Under the pieces are notes generated by a model. The model was not told the DNA's origin, did no database searches, and saw only the letters and a program-made list of their open reading frames with translations. From Ancylostoma caninum (taxonomy: Eukaryota > Nematoda > Chromadorea > Rhabditida > Ancylostomatidae), in NCBI GenBank assembly GCA_037903475.1, contig JBAJFG010000488.1:806001-870000 (forward strand): 64,000 bases of DNA. The letters run 5' to 3'. Positions 25,647 to 36,100 of this stretch are shown here, piece after piece (position 1 is the stretch's first letter; each line of letters starts with the position of its first letter). The position numbers and the translations under genes are program-made.

Positions 25647-26909
25647 TCAATATAAGAGAAGAAGCTGTGAAGCCGTAGCGTGGTAAGCTTCACTTGTGCA
25701 CTCGGAAGAGTACTTTGATACCTTTTCAGCTCTCCGGCGCTCATTCTGTGTTGTTCCTAATCTACCGAGGTCAGAACCTTTCTGGACCGCGTGATATTCA
25801 GTGTCTTCCCACACAGCTTTCAGGTTATAATTGACAGATTCAACCTGTCTTGCTACGGTCAACCCACTACAGTGAATAGCTGGGCTGAAAACCATTTCGG
25901 CTATGTGTAACCCAGATGGGGTTTTAGTTAAATGGTCAGCAACTAGGTCGTGGTAATAGTCCAGCCCCACCAATACACGTGGAATTTTATGCTCTCCACG
26001 TATATTTGTATTTGCCAAGTAAATATCTTCGGCCTTTAGAAAGGTGACGTCATCCTGATCAAGTTTCACAGATGGAAATCCACCTGTAATGACTAGTAGA
26101 GTTTCTGCGGTCATTTTGATGTTTTCTCCGAATGCCGTACCGATTTTGAGATGAACAATGTGGCTTTTGAACGTTTCCCTATGTCCACCTCCTCCTGATA
26201 TTGTGCACATTTTGTCCACCTCCTCCTGATATTGTGCAGATTTCGTTTTCTTTGGTAGACCAAACTGTTCTACAATTTCCTCCTCAACGACTGTTTTTTG
26301 TGCACCGGAGTCGAAAAGGAATAGCATTTTTTCGAATTGTTCCCTCCTTGCGCTCCATAAGCTGCCCTCGGCTGTCATCAACACAGTTTGTCTATTTGTG
26401 ACCTTAGGCGGAGGAAGGTTTAATCCCGGCATTGTTTCTGCGCACATCTGTACTATCAGTGGGCTAGTTTTCGTGCGACTGGGTTGGTTATTGTTTGTCC
26501 GCTGTTCGCGGATTTGCGAGTCCCTCAGGTCTGTCCTATTTGATGCCATGCTGATTGCCGTTCGCTCTCTACCGTAATTATCTGGTGCCTCCTTTTTGAA
26601 GCATTTACTATGATGTTTCTGGCCGCAAGATGAGCAGTCTTGCTTACGGCAGACGAAGCTGTTATGGTTTGTTGAGAAACACTTCCAACAGCGATTTTAT
26701 TCTCTGAGTGTTCTTCGGCGCATGCTTTGATCGCTGACGGTGCGACATCGGACTGCTGAGTGATTGCCCTTGTGGCAAAATATGCATTCCGCACCGTAAT
26801 TGGGTCGATAGTTGGTGTGCATCGCTCTTGATTGTGTGACCTTGTTTTTTTGGCCTAATCTTTTCTTACCGGATGCATTTGCGGCTATTTCTTTCTTGAG
26901 AAGTGCCAT
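25647..26909 (-). pseudogene. Pao zinc knuckles and aspartic protease
   Basis: In a single frame with one internal stop (near 26695) are a CCHC knuckle (CIFCHKGNHSAVRC), two further Cys/His clusters (CWKCFSTNHNSFVC, then CSSCGQKHHSKC), and after about 50 residues a retropepsin-like domain. The latter has the catalytic DSG in LFLFDSGAQKTVVEEE and a second hydrophobic strand RVLVGLDYYHDLV. This order is that of BEL/Pao Gag-Pol (DUF1758-type protease). The frame ends at 25647 where reverse transcriptase should follow. The stop and the gag frameshift mean this copy does not make the polyprotein. Confidence 0.85.
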
Positions 26910-27574
26910 TGGGTTGCATCTGTTTTGGTTTTGTATGATGCCTGCGAAACTGACGGTAATGACATGTAGTTTCTATTTTGCTCGGTATTGTTGGCAATAT
27001 TTTGGGCGATTTTTGAATCGTCCCTAAACGGATTATCTAGGTTTTGAACTTTAGGATCCATGTATCCAAGAAAAATCTCCATGTCTTTGCAAGTATTCTT
27101 AGATTCGCTGAGCTTTGTGGTCAACTTAGTGGTGAGGTCGTTTGCCTCAGCTATTGCTGTTTGTAACTGGGATTCCATTTCAATTTGCCCAATTTCTATC
27201 AGAATCTCTTTTTTCTCTGACATATCCATGCAATTTATATGCTCATCTTGTATCTCTCTGTACAGTTTCTGAAGGTCTTCTTTGGCCTCCTTAACTTGCC
27301 TCAGGTTACTTTCCAATAAGGCCATGGTCGAACGACATTTCTCGTGGTTTTCGTCGTCTATTCCAGAATATTCTACATTTTTTGTGTGCTCTCTGAAACG
27401 AGCCACAAGTGTTTTTAGCAGTTTTGCGCTAAAAATAATGGGATTTCTGTGGAAGTGAAGTGCCATGATTTTGCTTGGCTCCATATAAAACTTCCCTTGA
27501 TATGTACACTTAGAAACGCAGCTACAGTGTGTTCTTCCGGAAGTAAACATCGCGCGCGATCTGATCCATTCCAA
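26885..27574 (-). pseudogene. Pao gag N-terminal region (coiled coil)
   Basis: The open minus-strand frame is rich in charged, heptad-like helix (LLESNLRQVKEAKEDLQKLY and following), as in the N-terminal coiled coil of BEL/Pao Gag. It carries on to SKIAQNIANN and ends at 26885. The downstream zinc-knuckle frame is shifted relative to it (26909 versus 27574 differ by 2 modulo 3), so one frameshift separates them. The first 30 residues or so may be untranslated leader. Confidence 0.75.
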
Positions 27575-27981
27575 TAGATCAAATTCTCAGCCGAAAGACC
27601 ACGTGAGAGCGGAGGTTCCAGCAATTCGCACGTAGCCTTTGTACTGGGTCCGCAATTGCACCGATGTTTACTCTGTGAAAAACGCCTTATACTGGCGTTG
27701 CGACTGATTCGCACAGGCGTAATCAGCTGTCCCAATCAGGCTGGGAAGAATCGATATCGATTCGCGATCCTTACCTGGACCGGTGATTTAGGGCTATCGG
27801 GCTCCTAGGGTCGTGGTCGCTTACCTCTTGTGCAGTTGCAGAGCAAAGCACGAATTTTTGGGGCTCTTAGTCCCATTACGGCTATGGATGGGCCGCGAAA
27901 TTGCTCAAGTGTGAGCGAGTCTCTTCTCCAGGCTTTGACGTGGGAGGAATGGCTTTATTTTAGCCGATACACCAAAAAAAA

Positions 27982-28268
27982 TGTGGCGACTTATGTGGCG
28001 GATGTTGGCGCCTTAGACTCTTGGACTTTATATCGTCCGTATGCACAATAGATATGGTGGTTCAGTGGAATATATTTATCATACTGTACATGAGATTATG
28101 AGCAATGCGAGGAGAGTGAGTAAAGTGTGCCTTATACGGCTTACAGCATCATACTGACTAGAAACAAGTATATCTAGCATGAGACGGGTCAGCTCCGCTC
28201 CCTCCACAGGAGGTAGAGTATCGGCGGTGAACATGAATACTACAAGGATCATCGATCTGTCGATGATA
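27982..28268 (-). repeat. 5' LTR of the Pao element
   Basis: Same length and ends as the copy at 25052-25338. The adjacent internal sequence on the minus strand has the TGG-initiated primer-binding site, which identifies this as the upstream LTR. Confidence 0.93.
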
Positions 28269-28653
28269 GTTGGAATGCAGCACAGTCATTTCGCAATCTC
28301 AGGAACCTATCAGCAGGGCCAAATTGAAAGATTGTTCATATTCGTAAGGTACGAGTGTTCATATTCGTAAGGTACGAGCTTCAAAGGTGAAGAAGGAAGA
28401 GATTGCCATTAACACTTCCACTACTAGGGGTGATTTGAATAAAATTTCATTCCATAAAGCAATTCAACCACAAGGTAACGCTTTTGTGTTAACCGTGCAG
28501 GAATCCAATATCTGAATCTCAGCAAAAATCATCCATCCCTGTTAAAGTGAAACAATTCAGGAAATTGGCAAAACGATTTATAAGATCATCAAATATTTCC
28601 GATACTTTTCAATAGAATATATGTTTCGTTTATGTATAATACTATAGTTGCTA

Positions 28654-29109
28654 TCATCTATGATAGGTAATATACGTTAATTGTATTTTTATTTCTGCCC
28701 ACATGGTCTCGTCTTGTAATAAACAAATAAATAAACAAACTTTGTAAGCATCAGTAGTTTTGGGCAGCCTGGAAGAGGGCGAAAGCTTGACAACAAGAAT
28801 GCTGACCGAACTCTCCAACATGGACCAATCGACCATAGTACTTCCTTTCAAAAGGCCCAAAAGAGCATGGAGATCGGCAAATGGGTCAGCATGAACTCTC
28901 AGACAGGAATAATGGTAAATTTCCACCAATTTTCTGAAGCAAAACGAGCAGACTTCATTTCTGGGGAATCCCGCAATCGAATCTCCTTCCCTTCCAAAGC
29001 TGCCAAAGTTCCTGATCGTCAAAATTCGATCTTCCTTCTTCATCTGTAGGATTGTGAGATCGCGGTATGACTGTGCTGCATTCCAACCTCTTCCGAAGTG
29101 GTAGAGCAT
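28654..29109 (-). pseudogene. Mariner-like transposase N-terminal relic
   Basis: A 151-codon frame starting MLYHFGRGWNAAQSYRDL reads like the mariner helix-turn-helix N-terminus. After a short insertion it shows NFGSFGREGDSI, comparable to the WFxxFREGD motif. The N-terminal piece is the inverted equivalent of the + strand relic that the Pao element interrupts. The rest of the frame is not recognisable as transposase and no catalytic motif is visible. Confidence 0.5.
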
Positions 29110-29275
29110 ATGATGGTGAATATGGATATGATTTTAGATAGAACCGTTACTAAGTAAAACAAGAAGATTATTTACATGAAAAATAGTTCAAGAAGCGTTA
29201 ATTTTAACGAGAAAAGTCTGAACACGAATTTCCTGAAGACGAATTTCATATCTTATTTTATTTTCGAACATCCTT

Positions 29276-29660
29276 TTCGTATCACAATTCCGTTTTTGTA
29301 GGGTACGATAGGCGCGCTGTAGATACGGTATCTCACGGAATTCCCTAAGATTTTGCATAGAGAGGTTGTTTTGGGCGCACGAATATCACATCCGTTTTGT
29401 ACCGTGACCTTATTTTCATAGAGATACGGTGAGTGTAGAATAGGAAATTGAGAGAAAATGCCGGTGAAAAAAAAAATGAAAATGAAGGAGGCATGCAAAA
29501 TAAAGTTGATATTCGTGACTAGCGCCTAAATCAACCCCTACATGCAAAATTTGAGAGGATCCTGTGAAATACCATCCACAGCACACCTACCGTAACCCTA
29601 CAAAAACGCTGTTACGGTGCAAAATAAGTACGATATTCGTGTTCAGCACCTCAAATAACC
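29276..29660. repeat. Dispersed repeat related to 44.97-45.56 kb
   Basis: The motifs GATATTCGTG(T/A)TCAGCACCTC and ATGC(A)AA(A/G)TTTG occur here (29630-29680) and near 45450-45490, and a diverged partner occurs at 29510-29550. The region is non-coding and lies 3' of the DBT gene. Confidence 0.45.
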
Positions 29661-30119
29661 CTCCTATGCGAAGTTTGGGCGAAAAAATTTCCTCGAAATT
29701 TCGGTGCAGAACTAGTATACTAGTACTACCCATGGCTTCTCTCCTATCACTCTTTCACATGCAGGATGGACAACGGAAGATATCGAAAGCCGTTCATTCG
29801 ATGAACACATGTGCTATGTCATGTTGAGCTGAGTTGTATTAGATATGTGATTAGAATTCTTGGAACCGGATAGGTATGGCACTTTGCAAGCAATCAAAGC
29901 CATAAATCACAATTCAGTACAATCTGCGAAGCTAAAAATGCTATGATAAAACTTCCACCTAAAACGGACTCGTGGCCACCCTTTTCTAACAAACGCCTCG
30001 AAATTCTATAGATGCATACGTGCAACAAGAAACAACAAAGCGAAATGTCAACGCTATAACCAAACTAGGAGAAAATCTAGAAGCGACTTCTCGAAAATCT
30101 GCAACTAAACACGTCAGCA
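29661..30119. other. 3' flank of DBT; probable 3' UTR
   Basis: No frame with a domain is seen. The DBT stop is at 30120-30122, so its 3' UTR must run leftward into this stretch. I cannot place the cleavage site. Confidence 0.4.
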
Positions 30120-33100
30120 TCACTTCAGCTGAGCAAGCATTGCTGAAGGGTGTTCCAGGTAGAACTTCCACCTAAATATATCACCATATAATAGCTTTGT
30201 GAATGAACAAAAAAGGCCGCAACATTCGCACCTGTTACTGAAACGTGCCATGGTAGCACCATCAACAACACGGTGATCTGCAGCCCACGATACTTTGAAC
30301 ATGTTCTTGGGAACAAGCTAAAATCAACTGAGATGTTCATGTAGAACAGCTTCAATATCTACCAAAACAGAAGCAGTTGATAACATCACTCACGTTATCG
30401 TGCTTATCATATCGAGGCAATTTTTCAATTTTACCTAATGCACCAATGGCGACTTGCGGCGGGAAAATAACGGGACTCACATAAGTTCCACCAATCTGAA
30501 AACAAGAGTAGTATAAATGAATAATATAAATAAATGGTGGCACCAAAACATTACGCCTTTTAAAAAACCTACATTTCCGATGTTGCTAATAGTGAACGTG
30601 CCGCCAGCTAGATCCTCGCGCGATATTTTTTCGCGCTTACCATCTTCTTGGAGACGCTGGAGCTCTGCAGCTATTTCGAAAATGGACCTTCAAACAGTGA
30701 AGATCAAGACAAATCCCCAGATCCCAGGCAAAAATTTCCATAACACCTTAACTCAGCTTTGTTAAAGTGAACACAAAGTACTAGGATTGACAGACCTTGC
30801 ATCTGCGCTTATATTTCGTTCTCACCCGATTCGTGATTGCTTGAAAATAGTTATTCATTATATAGAAGCAGCTCGCCCGACGTTAGACACCACAGTATCG
30901 TAACGAGAAATAACGAGCTCGCTAGTTACTCTCAATGAGCAAATCGTAAAATATCACAACGTAGATTTGAAAAAGTGGAGAAGTGATTCAGCCCTTTACG
31001 ACATACTGTCAGTGGCACGTGAAGATCGATCTGATATGTAAACCGTAATGAAAAGAATAGTACATTAATAAATAATATCACCGCCAATGAGACATCCCAA
31101 CTAATATATCTAGTCATGGGCAATAACTCTGAAGTCCGCCGCCGAACCAGCAGGCGGGAGAAGGGGTGTGCCCGACCAGAAAACGGCGGGAGATCTGAAG
31201 TTTGCCTGAAGAGTTTACGGCTGAACCGACGTTTTCAGATGTTGCCTTGACATTTTATGGGTCAACATCCGAATCGGCTCAATTTACGGGTGTTGCCAGG
31301 CAATTTTTGTATTACCACCCATATTTTTCTATAATGCGAAGACATTTACAACTGGAGCTTATGCCAGATGGATGTGTCCTGAAAGTTCTCCCATAAAATC
31401 AAAAATTCCGCAATTTATCGGCCAAAAAGGATTTTTTCCATGCCAGCGTACGAGTTGCAACGTGCCGCATGTACGGAGCACAATGAGACAGACACGCGGT
31501 GGGAGCTGTGTTCTAAGCTTCGAGGCGAAAAAGGCTGTGCCATGAAGTGGCTCGTGCACACAAAGTTGGGATGGCGTGGCTCGTCCACCGGGACTTTTGT
31601 GATGGAGTTCTATAGGACCTCGTGGGACCTCATACAGTGAGGTACCGTGTCATCTGAATTTTGTTTGGACGTCCGGGGTGTTGCCCAGCCAGTTTCCGGG
31701 TGATGCCTAACCAGTTTCCGGATGTTGCCTGAACAGTCTCCGGATGTTCATGGCTGCATGACCAGATTCCGGGTCTGGATTTCCTGAACAGTTTCCGGGT
31801 GTTGCCTGGCCAGTTTACGGCTTTTGCGTGCCGGGCCAGCAGGCTACCTCGTCTGCTGGCCAAGCAACAAGACCCGCAAAATGTTCAGGCTGTGGACTTC
31901 AGAGAACGGGCTACAGAAGTGTGAACCAGCGCTCATAAAAACACTTTGTGAATGGAGAAAGTATAAATAACCTTCAAGTGAACAGAAACCTACCTTTGCT
32001 CACAGTTTTTAATGTTGGGCACAACTAGTCCACCTGGGGTATCCATGGCAAGGCAAATGTTATGAGACGCCTTAAAAACCCTTCTTTTGGAACCACTGAG
32101 CATAAAAAGACATGGAAAAGTAAGATAGTGTTTACCTTGTAGATGATGTTTTCGAGTTTTTCGTCCACGGATGCATTCAAAGATGGGAACTCAAGAAGCG
32201 CTAACGAGGCTGCCTCAAAACACCTTTTTAATTATACAATTTCTCTGTTATCACATGAGGGTAATGCGTGATGGTTGAAAACACCAACTTTAATGAAGAA
32301 AGGCATATAGCTCAGTTTGACTCCTCTGTCAGACGCCATTTCTTTGAGCTCTTTTCGTATAGTGATGAGTGCATCTGCGCAGACCTTCAAAAATACTATG
32401 TGATCTCAATCTGGAATCAAAATTAAAAAAAAAAAAACTAATTTGAGGACTCATGATTTTTAGCAATACTATAAAAAGATTTTAAAATTGTCACCATTTT
32501 TCGACGCGAGTTTTGTTCCAACCTATTGAACGATTTAGAAACAATGTCCCAACCTACTGAACGATTTAGAAACATTGATTAGACGTCTTCCTAATAAGAC
32601 TTCTTCCCTCGAAGTGTTACTGTAAAAGGATAAACTTTTCAAACCAGCACTAACTTCCAACGGAGCGTTGTGCGTCAGTTTTCCCTTGTTCAGTATATGA
32701 GCAAAGTACTCGAATAATAGATTTAAAGAAAGATAATTTTTGTTTACACAATGAATAGATGAGGCGGCAGTCAATCTAGTGAAGGTAGATGAACAGTAGT
32801 AGACTAAAAAAATTAATGAAAAGGAAAGTGTAGAAAGTATCTCGTCATGGCCTGTTATAGAAAACAAAAACCAACTGCAGTAATAAACACCTCGTCATCG
32901 TATCCAAAGTGTGGTATCTTTAGCGCATCCGTCATTGTTTTGATCATCGCTCGTGTGTAGCCGCGGATAGGCACAACGCGGTCTTCAGTAAGGGGAGCGT
33001 ACTAAACAGCAAGTGTGAAATTTCCTTGAAATGCCACAAGTTCAGCTGTATAGCCCAACGAACTCTTGGAATCCACACCTCTTTCAAAGCAGGTCTAGAA

Positions 33101-36100
33101 CCGAATGCTGGTGATGACCGTATATTCGTGGTACCGGGATAATAATCTATAAAAAGATGTAAGTATGGGGTATTGCGAACAGGCAACAAGAGGTTTTACT
33201 TGCTCACCTTCTTTAACCTGACCGAGGAATTTCAGTACGTCTTCCTTTAATACCCTACCATCTTTGCCCGTCCCTTTCACCTTCTTCAGATCGACCTAAA
33301 AACGTGAAAATCATGAAAGTCGCCATGACAGATCCATATATAGTGGTGATCGAAACAACCTTGTTTTCTATAGCTACTCTGCGGACAGCAGGTGTTGCTA
33401 ATACTTTCCCGGTTGAAACATGTTCCTCCTGCTGAGGTGCTGCCGGTGGTGGTGCTGTTGTGACAGATGCAGGTTTCGCCGATTCTGGAGCAGCCTCTGT
33501 AATAATGAATATACAGGGTGGTCCAAAATTACGGAGACACGCTAAAAGTTTCACATCTAACGTTGGAAAACGAGGGGTGAGTGAACTTGGGTACCCGCAG
33601 CCGGCGGCGGCTGGTACTTTAATGCCAGCTCGCGCGCTCCAAAGCAATTGCCAGCGCCGCGGCTGACTTGTGCCGCGCATAGCACTAGCACCGCCCAAAT
33701 CGTCGCGACCCCGATCATTCCGCCGCGCGCGTACGCAAACATGGAAGGGGCGCGCAAAACAGGCGAACTGAGTTAAAGAGGATATCGTAAAGTAATTCTG
33801 ATGAAGTGCCGCACAAGAAATCGGCTTCTGCTTGAGTTATAGGTTTTACATGGTGATCACGATAGTTAACTGATTTTGTGTGTAGAAGCTTTTGAGCTTC
33901 TGAAAGCGTAATGACTCCAGAAATTCCAGTGCGTCAATACTGTTCACTTTAGGAAGAGGTGCCATGGACGTCAAAAATTCTTGAGATTTGCACAACAATT
34001 TGAATCTTTTTTTGGATTTTTTGGACTCCCTCAAAATTATCATGCTTATCTCGCGTACAGTTTGCTTGTGTTTTGTCCGTACTGCTTGTATCCTTCACGT
34101 ATATGCGCATTCTCCTAATTATTACACTTACTCTAATACCAGATTGCATATATAGTCAGTTCGCCGAAAAAAAAAGAGTAATGGAAATGAAACTTGTGTG
34201 TGACCCAGAAATTTATGTATTTCAATTCTTTTGATCCTTTTCATTGCGTTTTCCTCCAGAACTTGAGCGTTCAACATTCTTAACAACTATCCCTTAAGCG
34301 TGTGTGATATTATTCGAATCGATTACTACTCCACGCCAAATGAGGTGTAAGAAATGTCTCGCAGATATGTACTGTGCCTGCAGGCGTACCTCATGGATAC
34401 AATGCCATTAGATCGCCGCTCTATAACTGTTTTGGTAATATTGATTTCATGGGACCAAGAAAGCAGTAGTCGAATGGGATGCAATTCCAAGGCGAAAAAC
34501 ATGTGAAACGTTTTGGTGTTTGTTTAAAATATTCATTTTCCATTGATAAAATAAGGAGTGGACTCTGTTATTTTTTCGTTTTGCTCAGAAATCTAAGTGT
34601 AAGTGTGTTTCAAATCCAATTTCAATTCAATGATTTAATTCAGTTATATTCTTAAGAAAAGGAAACTACAGCAATAGTAATGGAAATAACGTCTCCTTTA
34701 GTAGGTTTAAAAAATTTAAAGGATCAGAAGCCGTTGGCAAACTCTAAAGTGTCGCAAGAAAGTTGACTTTAATCTGCATCGAAATCTTCCTAATTATGGT
34801 TCTGATGAAAGTAGAGCACTAGGCAGTTCAGCAACCTTTGCTAAGGCAGATTTATTTTCAGAGAAAAAAAAACATCATTCCTCAGCGCGTCAACGCTTTC
34901 GAAATTCCTTCGTGAAAACGTTCAAAATAGTGTTGTCCTTCAGAGTCCCTTTATTTAATCCTTTACAGATACAAGTTCTTCGCCAAGTAGCTTTAGGAAT
35001 AAAAATTACACCACTCTGTATGTACCTTAAGTGTGAAAGAAGACGTGATCATTTAAAGAAGATTAATTACAAATGATGGCGTTATGATGGATGAGGTTGG
35101 ACGCAGGTTCAGAACTAGGCGGGGTAAGAATGAAGATAGAACCAATAAACAATGAAAGAATGGAATGGAAAATGTGTTGGGATCTGTTGGAAAATGTGTT
35201 GTTTACTGATAATATCACTATTAAAGCCTATTTACATGTAATATTTGAACTATCACACTATTTACTTATCATATCTGACCTATCACAATATTATCAGCGC
35301 TAATTTCCATCAATCACAAGAGTTTCCGCTCCACGGATCTCTTAGATGGCACACACACTTCTTCGTCGCAACGCGAATGCCGCGCGCGGTGGTTGGTTGG
35401 GTTGCGGCGGTGGGCGGGGTTAAGAAACTACAGCGTGAGCCGGTAGTAATTTACAGTCGCATTAGCAGCGAGCGCTCGAGCTGGCAGTAACTGACAGTCT
35501 CCAGCGGCTGCGGGTACCCAAGTTCCTCCTCCCGAAAACGGGTTGGCAATTTTGTTTCCAATACGATATTTTTCACCCTACAATGAACAAAATCTACCAT
35601 CACATCTCACGATTTCTCCTAGCACCGGCGAGAAAACACATGAAGAATTCGAAGTAGTCGCCTGCTGTGGCGCGGAAGTGCAGTCTTCCTAGGTAATCTG
35701 CCCTTTCTAAAAGCGTTTGCCCCAAGGAATAAACAACTTTTATGAGAGTGAAGTCAGTTTTTGTCCTCGAATGAATATCATAACGAGAAATCTGCTCGAA
35801 TAAGTACTGAAAATAAGATTTAAAAAGAAGCGGACATGACTTCCTGTGCAAAAATGTACTTTAGGGCTGTTTCTGGTTCTTTTTTCACTGTTTACGGAGG
35901 GGACTGGAACTTATTAGGCTCATCAACTTCCATTCTCAAAATTCTGAGAAGTATTTTCCTCATAATACATTTAGTGATGGTGATTAGAATTGAAAAGCAC
36001 CCTCAGTCTGCGTTGAATTTCGGCGTATCCGCACGAAATTCTGGATCTCATAACCAAGGTAGGTGGCCATTCACAATGACTTTAACGTTTTTCTGTTTCC

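Larger units (their letters stand above)
25052..28268 (-). mobile_element. BEL/Pao LTR retrotransposon, internally deleted, 3.2 kb
   Basis: Two 287-bp direct repeats (25052-25338 and 27982-28268) bound the element, and GTTGG is duplicated on both sides (25047-25051 and 28269-28273). Reading on the minus strand, the 5' LTR (27982-28268) is followed by a primer-binding-like TGGTGTATCGGC, complementary to a tRNA 3' end in CCA. Gag, zinc knuckles and an aspartic protease follow, then a proline/arginine-rich tail at 25228-25452. Reverse transcriptase, RNase H and integrase are missing, so the copy is an internal deletion derivative that would depend on a helper. The two LTRs differ at only about ten or so positions, so the insertion is fairly recent. 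Confidence 0.93.
24883..28450 (+). mobile_element. Mariner relic interrupted by the Pao insertion
   Basis: A mariner-like end (TAGGTTGGTGCATAATGCGG) starts near 24890. About 150 bp later the + strand reads a transposase N-terminus that runs into the LTR element at 25051 and resumes at 28269. Joined across the insertion this gives HFGKSWNAAQSF, closely matching the HFGRGWNAAQSY of the minus-strand relic at 28654-29109. After 28310 the frame decays. A 24-bp tandem duplication lies at 28328-28376. The right end was not found. Confidence 0.55.
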
